The position numbers and the translations under genes are program-made. Under the pieces are notes generated by a model. It worked only from the letters and a program-made list of their open reading frames with translations, had not been told where the DNA came from and searched no databases. Positions 9,901 to 17,083 of a stretch of DNA of 64,000 nt are shown here, one piece after another (the first letter of the stretch is position 1; every line of letters starts with the position of its first letter). This DNA is from an uncultured Erythrobacter sp. (GTDB lineage: Bacteria > Pseudomonadota > Alphaproteobacteria > Sphingomonadales > Sphingomonadaceae). The stretch covers positions 2,318,501 through 2,382,500 of the forward strand of contig CANMTU010000001.1 in the NCBI GenBank assembly GCA_947501005.1, in the 5' to 3' direction.

Positions 9901-10376
9901 TGGACAGTTCCGGTTGCACGCAGCGTTCGAAGCCCGAGGCGGATCGGCTGGCCCAGACCTATCGTGAACTCCTCGGCAAGGATTGGCAGGATGCGGCCGG
10001 TCGAACCCATGAGATAGGCACGGAAGAGATCCTTGTGGTCAGTCCGTACAACATGCAGGTCGAGTTGCTGAAGCGGACGCTGCCGGAAGGAGCGCGGGTG
10101 GGGACCGTCGACAAGTTCCAGGGGCAGGAAGCTCCGGTCGTGCTGATCTCGATGGCGACGTCCAGCGGAGATGATCTGCCACGGAACATCGAGTTTCTCT
10201 ACAGCCGCAATCGTCTCAATGTCGCGATCAGCCGAGCGCGCTGTCTGGCGGTGATCTTCGCGAATCCGCGGTTGCTCGAGATTCCCTGCCGCACGATCGA
10301 AGAGATGGAGCTGGTGAATGGGCTGTGCTGGGCACGCAGCTACGCGCGGACATCCCTTACCGCTGCTCCCGCATGA
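6933..10376 (+). CDS. TM0106-type RecB-like nuclease fused to a UPF1/Dna2-like helicase
   Basis: 1147 residues in three parts. The N-terminal part (about 40-250) is a Cas4/RecB-type nuclease: a cysteine at FMGCAH, the catalytic strand YEVADTKLSR, and a Cys cluster CGHCKLCRWSTTC near residue 235 that likely holds a 4Fe-4S cluster. The middle (about 335-520) has an RNase H-like exonuclease start, FFDMEGDP. The C-terminal part is a superfamily 1 helicase: Walker A GPPGAGKT near 765, DEAGQ, and the late motifs TVDKFQGQEA and NVAISRAR. It should unwind and degrade DNA or RNA ends, in repair or defence. The start follows a GGAAGAG ribosome site. It is followed by a cupin gene with 20 bp spacing. 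Confidence 0.85.
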   Translation: MRRYTVIADGRGRVLSSLNLYEDDALQLRGDRCLYSASDLINFMGCAHATTLDLRQLTDPVELPEDDEQARLLQEKGIDHEVSYLERLKAQGLRVAEIENEGDIYAKAERTRSAMAEGYDVIYQAAFVDERWQGYADFLLRRDGRSNLGDHHYEVADTKLSRAARPKHLLQMCLYSQMLEDEQAHPCEKMHVVLGDGSVASFSVDGISHYFENARTRFLDFVGDGSVATRSAPCGHCKLCRWSTTCKDEWEEADHLSLVAGLTRTQAGTLETAGVGDIPSLARLPAPSTIPGIGDEALTRLVHQARLQQHYRTSGERIYEDLPVQPSKGLNRLPRPDEGDIFFDMEGDPLFDGGLEYLFGAVTLEGGEERFHTFWAHDREEEKRAFQNFMDFAVERLRCHPAAHIYHYALYEETALKRLAMFHGTREAEVDDLLRNRKLVDLYRVVRESIRTSEPAYSIKNMEKFYLADQRQGEVTTAGDSIVMYERWRQTGEDGLLEDIAEYNRVDCSSTLHCRDWLVGMRGEDHAWFEHERESDERGDKERTEAEQRMAQMASDLLDCDEGEEPWRRLLVDLLEFHRRESKPAWWAVFSRQDLPYPELLDDAECLAGLEEDPDVAPYAEKRSVVHTFRFPPQDFKLKVGDTPKRAGTLEPAGEVVQIDEDERRIALKLGPSRSPIEPGTSLIPSGPIGDKVLREAVYRFAEAVRDGKSGDYSAVRSILRRDLPALRGREPGEAIVRDESDVLGSTIEALSSLEESHLLIQGPPGAGKTYNASHAIVALLEAGARVGVSSNGHKAINQLLTEVERVATSRGLHFRGVKKSSREEQMLGTDGWIEETFDNEAVTGSHQLVAGTPWLFARPEHDQAFDYLFIDEAGQVGLANIVATGVSARNIVLVGDQMQLSQPIQGTHPDGSGVSALEHLLQEHATVPPEMGVFLSETRRMHPHLCGFISAAVYDRRLRSAQGTGHQRLLVDACDDEAVTPTGLRFIDVDSSGCTQRSKPEADRLAQTYRELLGKDWQDAAGRTHEIGTEEILVVSPYNMQVELLKRTLPEGARVGTVDKFQGQEAPVVLISMATSSGDDLPRNIEFLYSRNRLNVAISRARCLAVIFANPRLLEIPCRTIEEMELVNGLCWARSYARTSLTAAPA

Positions 10377-10396
10377 ACCCTCTGATGAGAGAGCCA

Positions 10397-10888
10397 ATGA
10401 GCAGCAAGATCGAAGATGACAGACCCGTACGTGCCGCCGACGCCCCACCGCGCCGGGTGCGCTCGTCCTACCCGGAGCCGTTCGCGAGCATGATGGAAGG
10501 GCGGGTGAAACGCCCGCTCGGGGATCTTTTCGGACTTGAGAACTTCGGGGTGAACCTGACGACGCTCCCTCCGGGCAGTCGCTCGGCGCTTCACCACAGT
10601 CACAGCCGGCAGGACGAGTTCGTCTACGTGGTCTCAGGCAGGCTGACTCTTCATGTCGGATCTTGCACCCATCATTTGGAACGAGGCGACTGTTATGGCT
10701 TCCCCGCTGGCGGCGATGCGCACCATCTCGTCAATGAAGGCACCGAGGATGCGACGGTACTGGAAGTCGGTGACAGGTCGGCTGGCGACCGGGTCGAGTA
10801 TCCTGAGGACGATCTAGCGGCGCGGCTGGATGAGGAAGGGCGATGGACATTCACCCACAAGGACGGCGTTCCATATGCCGGCCGATGA
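10397..10888 (+). CDS. Cupin-domain protein
   Basis: 163 residues from the ATG at 10397. One cupin barrel: motif 1 HHSHSRQDEFVYVVSGR with metal-ligand His and Glu, and motif 2 GDCYGFPAGGDAHHLVN. Small single-domain cupins of this kind bind a metal and act as isomerases, dioxygenases or sugar-binding proteins; no substrate can be assigned. An open frame extends to 10325 but overlaps the helicase gene, and the chosen start has a GAGAG site before it. Probably co-transcribed with the nuclease/helicase. Confidence 0.75.
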   Translation: MSSKIEDDRPVRAADAPPRRVRSSYPEPFASMMEGRVKRPLGDLFGLENFGVNLTTLPPGSRSALHHSHSRQDEFVYVVSGRLTLHVGSCTHHLERGDCYGFPAGGDAHHLVNEGTEDATVLEVGDRSAGDRVEYPEDDLAARLDEEGRWTFTHKDGVPYAGR

Positions 10889-10917
10889 AGGTCGGCCACC
10901 TTGTTTCTGAAGGGTAG

Positions 10918-11190
10918 TCATTCGGGCTCTCCGTTTGCACGGCCGTACGCTCGCCTGATCTTTCTCACTAGATCTTGGAAGTAGGCACAATGCCATGTCT
11001 CCCATTCACCTCCAGCCGGCTTGACGGCACACTCGGTGACGACCCCTTTGCGGGCCCGGCTACGGCTGAAGAATGCTTCCGCGACCATCTTGTCGTCTCG
11101 CCAGACTTCGTACCGGTTGAGCCCCATTGGTCTGATGGTGACATCGCTCTTGGACTTGCGCGGGCGAGATGACCCTGATTTGATATTCAT
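10918..11190 (-). CDS. Small basic hypothetical protein
   Basis: 90 residues, rich in Arg and Lys, with a strong AAGGAGG ribosome site before the ATG, so translation is likely. The sequence around RYEVWRDDKMVAEAFFSRSRARKG looks like a compact alpha/beta nucleic-acid-binding fold, but I do not recognise a family. It is divergent from the SspE/GmrSD-like gene at 11254 with a 63-bp gap, so the two may share a control region. Confidence 0.6.
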   Translation of the reverse strand: MNIKSGSSRPRKSKSDVTIRPMGLNRYEVWRDDKMVAEAFFSRSRARKGVVTECAVKPAGGEWETWHCAYFQDLVRKIRRAYGRANGEPE

Positions 11191-11253
11191 TTTTTCCTCC
11201 TTAAGCAGTTCTCACCGCCTCCCGCCCAGCCGAATTGAAAAGAAAGAAACCGA

Positions 11254-13572
11254 ATGAGCGACATCGGGAAGATCTTCACTGCCGAGCCGCGCAGCTTGGC
11301 GGAGTTCCTGAGCACCAACGACCAGGGCTGCTTCATTCCACCCTACCAGCGCGCCTACAGTTGGGACGAAAAGGACGTCGCGCGCCTGTTCGAGGATGTC
11401 GTGGACGGCGTTCGGAAGGTCGTGCTTCAGGAGAGTTCGTTGCGGTTTCTCGGAACCGTGATCGCCGTGGACGACAAGGACGTCGTTCCGGTCGATCCTC
11501 CCATGGATAGGGATCTTCCCAATCTCGTGATGACGATCATCGATGGCCAGCAGCGGCTCTCCACCTTGATGGTCGTCAACGTGCTGCTCCACAATGCCCT
11601 GAGAACGCGCCTGAATACGCTCGGCACTAATGCTGAGACCGCCGATTTTACGCAGATAGTGGAAGACAACCTGGATGATCTCGCCAAGACATTCCGCTTC
11701 CTTGGGCGAGGACAGGAGACGGTCTACCGCTATTATCCTCGGCTCATCCGTGCCTATCGTGATCAGTGGTCGCGGAGCCGATCGAACGCTCGATACGAGT
11801 CACCGGTCACCAGACTTATCTGGAGCTATGTCGAACATTTAGAGGAAGGCACCGACGGTGGGTTCACTCCCTCTTTTCCGCAGGGCGAGGACGCGGATAG
11901 CCCTGCACTCACGACCGTATCTGATTATGCAACAGCGGCTCTCGAAGACGTCGCCGCCGCTGAGTTCGAGGACATTGCCTTCCCACCGGTAGGACAGTTG
12001 CTCTCCGCAGATCTGCAATCCTCGGGCTTTTGGCCCTACGCGTTTCCTGATGATGTCGTGTCCTTCATCAATTCGGCGTCGGATGAAGTGCACCAGATAG
12101 TCCGTCTCATGGCGTTCGGTCGCTACCTCAATACCCGCATGGCCATCACGCTCGTGACCACCTCGGCTGAGGACTACGCCTTCGACATGTTTGAAGCATT
12201 GAACACGACCGGCCAGCCACTCACGGCTTTCGAGACATTTCGGCCCAAGGTCGTGGAAGCCGAAGGACAATCGGATTATTATTCGAGCCCTTCAAACCAG
12301 CATATGCGTGAGATTGAGCGCTATCTCGAACGGTTCAAGAAGGCCGAGGATAGGCAGCGCGCAACGTCATCGCTTCTCATCCCGTTCGCGCTGCTTGACA
12401 CCGGTACGAGACTGCCGGGCGGCCTGAGCGAACAGCGCAAATATCTTCGGCTGGTATACGATCGTTTGCCGGACATGCAGGCCAAGCGCGAATTTACGGG
12501 GAAGCTGGGCATGATGGGCGCGTTCCTCCGGGAAGGATGGGACGTGCCTCGCGGAAGAGATCCTCTTCCCCGGCCCGGGCCCGCGGCACTTTCCGATCCG
12601 GCGGCGGGATTCTGCTTCGAAGCCCTCCGCTCGCTGAACCACGACATCGTGATAGCTCCACTCGTCCGCTTCTACGCTGAGGCTGCCGAAACAAAGACCG
12701 ATCAGGCCTATTCGGATTATGAGGACGCCATCAAGGCGATCGCCGCCTTTTCGATGCTTTGGCGAGCAGCCCGCGGCGGGACTACAAATGTGGATGCGCA
12801 ATATCGTGCGATCATGTCCGGCCAACGCAGGGTTGAGGCAGCGTTCCGAATGCGCGACCCTGATAGTGGCGCAGCATTGGAAATGCCTGGATTGAGTGCC
12901 CTTAAGAGATCGTTGTGGCACCTTCTCGGCCAGACCCGCGTCGGTCTCGACGAGAAGGAAGCTTGGGTGAACGCCGCTTCCCAGCAGCCAATCTACTCAG
13001 ATAATGCCAAGGTCGCGCGCTTCATCCTCATGACCGCGCTGCACAACAGCGCTCCTGACCCCGATGCGCCCGGCCTGGTGAATGGTGATGGGAGAGGCAA
13101 TCTGTCCCTTCTCAATCCAACGCTCTGGCATGACGAAAGCATTGCAACCATCGAGCACGTTGCTCCGGAATCGAATACGAGCGGTCGCTGGGCAGAAGCG
13201 ATTTACGACGACGACTCCCGTATGGTCCATCAGCTCGGCAACCTCACCCTTCTCCCGGCTTTCGAGAATGACGTCATTGCCGATAGGGATTGGACCCACA
13301 AACGAGCCCTGTTCGCGATTTTCGCTGCGCAGTCGGGTCGGGAGGCGGAGAATCGCCTCGAAGAGGCTCGCCGGCTTGGCCTTACGGAATCGGCGGCGAT
13401 CAGCAGGATCGTCCGGAATGGAGGTCAGGAATTGCGGCTGTGCCAGCCGATCGCCGATTACGATGGCGATTGGGACGGAGACTTCATCCGTCGTCGTTCG
13501 CGGCGCTTGGCTGAATTGGCTTGGGAGCGGTGCGTTGAATGGCTTGGCCCACATCCTTCCGATGATAGCTGA
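11254..13572 (+). CDS. sspE: DUF262/DUF1524 restriction enzyme, SspE/GmrSD-like
   Basis: 772 residues. The N-terminal DUF262 (ParB-like NTPase) domain shows FIPPYQRAYSW at residues 28-37 and DGQQR at 97-101. The C-terminal DUF1524 domain has the HNH-type nickase pattern: EHVAPE (His635) and HQLGNLTLL (Asn663). SspE of the phosphorothioation system has this architecture: it senses phosphorothioate DNA, hydrolyses nucleotides and nicks incoming DNA. GmrSD-type type IV enzymes that cut glucosylated DNA share it. An sspABCD set begins 1.3 kb downstream, favouring SspE, but a TetR and a membrane-protein gene intervene, so an independent GmrSD-like role is possible. Confidence 0.7.
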   Translation: MSDIGKIFTAEPRSLAEFLSTNDQGCFIPPYQRAYSWDEKDVARLFEDVVDGVRKVVLQESSLRFLGTVIAVDDKDVVPVDPPMDRDLPNLVMTIIDGQQRLSTLMVVNVLLHNALRTRLNTLGTNAETADFTQIVEDNLDDLAKTFRFLGRGQETVYRYYPRLIRAYRDQWSRSRSNARYESPVTRLIWSYVEHLEEGTDGGFTPSFPQGEDADSPALTTVSDYATAALEDVAAAEFEDIAFPPVGQLLSADLQSSGFWPYAFPDDVVSFINSASDEVHQIVRLMAFGRYLNTRMAITLVTTSAEDYAFDMFEALNTTGQPLTAFETFRPKVVEAEGQSDYYSSPSNQHMREIERYLERFKKAEDRQRATSSLLIPFALLDTGTRLPGGLSEQRKYLRLVYDRLPDMQAKREFTGKLGMMGAFLREGWDVPRGRDPLPRPGPAALSDPAAGFCFEALRSLNHDIVIAPLVRFYAEAAETKTDQAYSDYEDAIKAIAAFSMLWRAARGGTTNVDAQYRAIMSGQRRVEAAFRMRDPDSGAALEMPGLSALKRSLWHLLGQTRVGLDEKEAWVNAASQQPIYSDNAKVARFILMTALHNSAPDPDAPGLVNGDGRGNLSLLNPTLWHDESIATIEHVAPESNTSGRWAEAIYDDDSRMVHQLGNLTLLPAFENDVIADRDWTHKRALFAIFAAQSGREAENRLEEARRLGLTESAAISRIVRNGGQELRLCQPIADYDGDWDGDFIRRRSRRLAELAWERCVEWLGPHPSDDS

Positions 13573-13644
13573 CAGGATCACTTGTGCAATTTCCTCATCC
13601 TTAATATGATGCTCGAAATCGCATGAGTATGACAGGAGGCCGGA

Positions 13645-14241
13645 GTGCGGTACGCCAAGGGCCACAAGGAAGAGACTCGCCAGGCAATTCTCGAGAAGGC
13701 CTCCGAGAGGTTTCGTCGGGACGGGATCAACGCCGTGGGGATCAAGTCGCTCATGAGCGATGCAGGCCTGACCCATGGCGGTTTCTATGCGCACTTCAGT
13801 TCAAGGGAATCGCTCGTGGCCGAGGCCGCGGAGGAGGCGCTGAAGAGAACCCTGGCTCTGCTTCGTGACATCAGCTCGAACGCTGACGGGGATCGCAAGC
13901 TCGAAGCCTTCGTGAACGGATATCTCAGTCCGCAGCATTACGAGGACATGGCCTTCGGCTGCGCTGGAGCAGCGTTGGCTCCCGAAATCGCTAGAGAGGG
14001 CGAAGATACCCGCCGTCGCTTCACGGCGGGAATTGAGCGGATCGTTGAATACATTTCCGAATTACTCCCGCCTGGCGGAGGTGCAGAGCAGCGACTTGAA
14101 AAGGCACATGCAATTTTCTCCCTCATGATGGGTGCCGTCCAGCTCGCTCGCGTCACCGTCGATCAGAAGCTCGCGGCGCGGATCATCGAAGGCGCGCGTT
14201 CCGGGGCATTGTCGTTATCCCATGCCGGGTGGGGCGAGTAG
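13645..14241 (+). CDS. TetR/AcrR-family regulator
   Basis: 198 residues, GTG start after an AGGAGG ribosome site. The N-terminal helix-turn-helix is typical of TetR: TRQAILEKASERFRRDGINAVGIKSLMSDAGLTHGGFYAHFSSRESLV, with the GGFYAHF recognition segment. The C-terminal ligand domain has a cysteine in FGCAGAALAPEI, a pattern seen in several TetR regulators of reactive-compound detoxification. It follows the SspE-like gene by 72 bp and may control the membrane protein downstream or the phosphorothioation genes; the target is not shown. Confidence 0.85.
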   Translation: MRYAKGHKEETRQAILEKASERFRRDGINAVGIKSLMSDAGLTHGGFYAHFSSRESLVAEAAEEALKRTLALLRDISSNADGDRKLEAFVNGYLSPQHYEDMAFGCAGAALAPEIAREGEDTRRRFTAGIERIVEYISELLPPGGGAEQRLEKAHAIFSLMMGAVQLARVTVDQKLAARIIEGARSGALSLSHAGWGE

Positions 14242-14352
14242 CGGACTCCGTCGGCAATCGTTGACCTACGAGATAGTCCAATTACCCATTCAACGCCTTT
14301 TATATGACGGTTGAAATGCTATGCACTCTCTTTTATGCAAGGGAGAGTACAG

Positions 14353-14790
14353 GTGAATTATCCGGAGTGGTTGGCAGTTCGGGATCGGGCCGCAGTCAGC
14401 ATCACCGCTGCGCTTTGCGTCTTTCTCATGGGCAGCGGGCTGCTGATGGTCCTGGATCCTTCGGGGTGGCATCAGTCCGGACCGGGTCTTGCCGCGCAAG
14501 GTGGGTTCAACCCGTATCTGATCCGTTCGGTCGGTGCCGCGAACGCGCTTGCGGCCACATTGTTTGGTCGAAGCCTCACGCGTCCATCCGAACGCCCCGC
14601 CTTGTGGAGGCTGGCTTCTTGTTGGCTATGCGCTCGGGCGATCGTTCATTTCATCGAAGTGGCGTCCCAAGCTCAGGCATTCGAAGTTGCGACGACGGAT
14701 GCAGTTGGCGTCTACCTCGTAGCCATGATGAGCCTCTTGCTCTGGAGATTGGGAAGGTTTTCAGCCCGTCACCTCCGCGACGGCGACTGA
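14353..14790 (+). CDS. Small integral membrane protein
   Basis: About 145 residues from a GTG at 14353, which has a GGGAGAG ribosome site; an in-frame ATG at 14335 is an alternative. Four hydrophobic segments: VSITAALCVFLMGSGLLMVL, YLIRSVGAANALAATLF, LWRLASCWLCARAIVHF and VGVYLVAMMSLLLWRL. I recognise no specific family. It follows the TetR gene and may be its target. Confidence 0.6.
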   Translation: MNYPEWLAVRDRAAVSITAALCVFLMGSGLLMVLDPSGWHQSGPGLAAQGGFNPYLIRSVGAANALAATLFGRSLTRPSERPALWRLASCWLCARAIVHFIEVASQAQAFEVATTDAVGVYLVAMMSLLLWRLGRFSARHLRDGD

Positions 14791-14834
14791 ACCAGGCACC
14801 AACGTCAAATACTCTAACCGTCCCCCGCAGCCGC

Positions 14835-15971
14835 TCAGGCGGCGAGCTTCAAGCGATCCACGACATCTGCAAAGCATCGAAGAGCGCCGGCGATCTCCTC
14901 ATCGGTGGTGCTTGCCGAAGTGCTCAAGCGTACGACTTCCGACGCTTCATGCGCAGTGAGGCCCATCGCGCGCAGTACGTGACTGGGTTCTGGGATTCCT
15001 GAGGTGCAAGCCGAACCTCGTGCAAGCGCGACGTCCGGCTGGAGGAGTGCAACGAGCCTCTCTGCATCGATACCGGGTATTCTTACACACAAATTGCCTG
15101 GGTGGCGCATGTCCGCATCACCGATGATCTCCATCTGCGGAAACAAGCGCGTCAAGCCTTTCATCAAGGTCGCGGTAACGGCCTTCCATGCCATCACAGC
15201 GCTTTCCTCTGGCAGAAGTCGACATGCTTCGCCCAGGCCCACGCAAAGCGGAGTTGGGAGCGTCCCTGCCCTAAGGCCGCCCTCCTGATCGCCTCCATGT
15301 ATGAGCGGTTCCAGATGGTGCTTCACATCTCTGCTTACAAAGAGAGCGCCGATACCTTTCGGCCCTGCAGCCTTGTGTCCGGACAGGCTCATGAAATCGA
15401 CGCCGAGATCGAGAACGTCGATCGGCATCCACGGGAGCGCCTGCGCAGCGTCGGTATGGAGGTAGGCTCCGGCTGCCTGACAGATCCGCGAAACGTCACT
15501 GATTGGCTGCACAGCGCCCATTTCGTTGTTCACGAGCATGGCCGAGACGAGGAGGGTCTCCTCGTCCACCAGGTCGGAGAGCCGATCCAGATCGATCCTT
15601 CCCTTGCGGTCCACCGGAGCTACGACGAGCTCGACTCCGTCCCGAGCTCTTGCTCGGGCGGGCGCCAGCACCGCCTTGTGCTCGATGGCGGTCACCACGA
15701 TCTTCGTCCGCTTCGGGTCTGCTCGGGTCAGTCCCAGGATTGCGAGATTGTTCGCTTCAGTAGCGCCGGACGTGAAGATGATCTCATCCTTGTCCGCGTT
15801 GATCGCTTCGGCCACAGCGGAGCGGGCCGTCTCGATCGCATCGGCGGCAGACCAGCCAGCGGCATGATCTCCTGCGTGGGGGTTGGCATAGAAATCGGCG
15901 TAATAGGGCTGCATGGCTGCCACGACCTGCGGATGGGTCGGAGTGGATGCCTGATGGTCTAGATAGATCAC
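14835..15971 (-). CDS. sspA: Cysteine desulfurase of the phosphorothioation system (SspA/DndA-like)
   Basis: 378 residues, NifS/IscS fold type I PLP enzyme. It moves sulfur from L-cysteine to the SspD enzyme for insertion into the DNA backbone. Visible residues: HTDAAQ, the PLP-binding lysine in SLSGHK (Lys200), RAGTLP, and the sulfur-carrying cysteine in ARGSACTSG (Cys322). Divergent from sspBCD with a 131-bp intergenic region carrying palindromic sites. The housekeeping IscS is unlikely, as no iscR/iscU neighbours are present and the sspBCD genes adjoin. Confidence 0.85.
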   Translation of the reverse strand: MIYLDHQASTPTHPQVVAAMQPYYADFYANPHAGDHAAGWSAADAIETARSAVAEAINADKDEIIFTSGATEANNLAILGLTRADPKRTKIVVTAIEHKAVLAPARARARDGVELVVAPVDRKGRIDLDRLSDLVDEETLLVSAMLVNNEMGAVQPISDVSRICQAAGAYLHTDAAQALPWMPIDVLDLGVDFMSLSGHKAAGPKGIGALFVSRDVKHHLEPLIHGGDQEGGLRAGTLPTPLCVGLGEACRLLPEESAVMAWKAVTATLMKGLTRLFPQMEIIGDADMRHPGNLCVRIPGIDAERLVALLQPDVALARGSACTSGIPEPSHVLRAMGLTAHEASEVVRLSTSASTTDEEIAGALRCFADVVDRLKLAA

Positions 15972-16027
15972 GATCGCCTCCGCCGTTCACTTTGCGTTCC
16001 GCGCGTGAAATACACAAGCGCGCTGCC

Positions 16028-16046
16028 ACTGGTGATTGTCACCAGT
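16028..16046. promoter_or_regulatory. Perfect inverted repeat in the sspA-sspB divergent promoter
   Basis: ACTGGTGA-TTG-TCACCAGT, 8-bp arms and 3-bp spacer. A degenerate second copy lies at 16066-16084 (GCTGGTGA-ATT-TGTCCAGT), 38 bp away centre to centre. Both fall between the sspA and sspB starts, so they are good candidates for an operator controlling both transcripts. The protein that binds is not shown; the TetR at 13645 and the HTH protein at 26879 are candidates. Confidence 0.6.
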
Positions 16047-16065
16047 CATATCCCTCGCTATCATC

Positions 16066-16084
16066 GCTGGTGAATTTGTCCAGT
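16066..16084. promoter_or_regulatory. Degenerate second copy of the sspA-sspB inverted repeat
   Basis: GCTGGTGA-ATT-TGTCCAGT, ending about 18 bp before the sspB start. Left arm matches the first site at 7 of 8 positions; right arm is weaker. Probably a secondary operator. Confidence 0.4.
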
Positions 16085-16102
16085 GATAGGGAAGCGAGTT
16101 GG

Positions 16103-17083
16103 ATGCGAAGTCTTTTGGACCGTGAAGGAGTTAAACTTCAGGTGGCGGGGCATGAGACGTTTCCCTGCCGGTACGGTTGGCTGAAGAAGTCCTACGACGC
16201 AGTATGTGAAGAATTGGCCGCCGAAGATGAAGATCAGCAGCATGCGTTTTCCCCAAATGCAGGTATCGGGAAATTCGGCGTCGGCAAGAACATGGTCGCT
16301 TCGATGCGACATTGGGCGCTCGCTTGCGGAGTTCTCGCGCCGCAAGGAGAGCGCGTTGGTCGTCTCGAATTGTTGGAGCCTACTTCGCTTGGCCACAGGA
16401 TCTTCGGTAGCGGCGATCCCTATCTTGAGCTTCCCTCCTCTCTATGGCTCCTTCACTGGCGCCTGGTCGCGACTCCTGGTCGGGCCACGACCTGGTACTA
16501 TGCCTTCAACGAATTCAACGACGCGATCTTCACGAAGGACACCCTGGCCTCGCGTCTCTGGGCGAGACTGGAGGAGTTGCGTGAAACAGGGCGACTGGCG
16601 AACAGCCGGATAGCCAAAAACACGGTCGACAGGGACGCCGAATGCTTCGTTCGCACCTATGTGACCAAGACTTCGCGGCGCGGAACGATCGAGGATGGAC
16701 TCGAGAGCCCGTTTGCCGAGCTCGGTCTGATCGCATCGATGGCGGGGGGCGCATTGCAGTTCCGCCGGGGTCCGAAGCCCTCGCTGCCCGATGAGGTCTT
16801 CGCATTCGCTCTCGTCGAGTTCTGGCGCTCGCAATTTTCCACCCGCGGCTCGCTATCCCTGGAGACTATCGCTCACGACCCTGGCTCTCCTGGGCGGGCA
16901 TTCCTTCTCGACGAGGATTCCCTCGTCGAACGTCTTGAACGCATTGAAGAATATACCTCCGGTTCGTTGGTCTGGGACGAAGGCGGCGGGTTGCGACAGG
17001 TGTCTCGCCGCAAGGAGCTCGACCGGATCGATGCCGACGGCCTTCTCGGCCCACTATACGACACGCTGGAGAAGGCGGCATGA
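16103..17083 (+). CDS. sspB: DUF4007 protein, SspB-like DNA nickase
   Basis: 326 residues from the ATG at 16103, after a GGAAGCGAG site. The family (DUF4007) is recognised from HETFPCRYGWLKK, FGVGKNMVASMRHWALACG, LWLLHWRL and the C-terminal winged-helix-like region. In the studied single-strand phosphorothioation systems, SspB nicks one DNA strand so sulfur can be inserted with SspC and SspD. The gene overlaps sspC by 4 bases (ATGA), so the three are one operon. A longer open frame to 15947 runs into the promoter region and is rejected. Confidence 0.85.
   Translation: MRSLLDREGVKLQVAGHETFPCRYGWLKKSYDAVCEELAAEDEDQQHAFSPNAGIGKFGVGKNMVASMRHWALACGVLAPQGERVGRLELLEPTSLGHRIFGSGDPYLELPSSLWLLHWRLVATPGRATTWYYAFNEFNDAIFTKDTLASRLWARLEELRETGRLANSRIAKNTVDRDAECFVRTYVTKTSRRGTIEDGLESPFAELGLIASMAGGALQFRRGPKPSLPDEVFAFALVEFWRSQFSTRGSLSLETIAHDPGSPGRAFLLDEDSLVERLERIEEYTSGSLVWDEGGGLRQVSRRKELDRIDADGLLGPLYDTLEKAA

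Noticed and set aside
9189..10448. 419-residue minus-strand frame
   Set aside because: Lies wholly antisense to the helicase domain and shows His/Arg/Gln-rich composition typical of a shadow frame.
12997..13794. 265-residue minus-strand frame
   Set aside because: Antisense to the DUF1524 domain with its intact HNH-like residues.
15102..15962. 286-residue plus-strand frame
   Set aside because: Antisense to the cysteine desulfurase, whose PLP lysine and active cysteine are intact.
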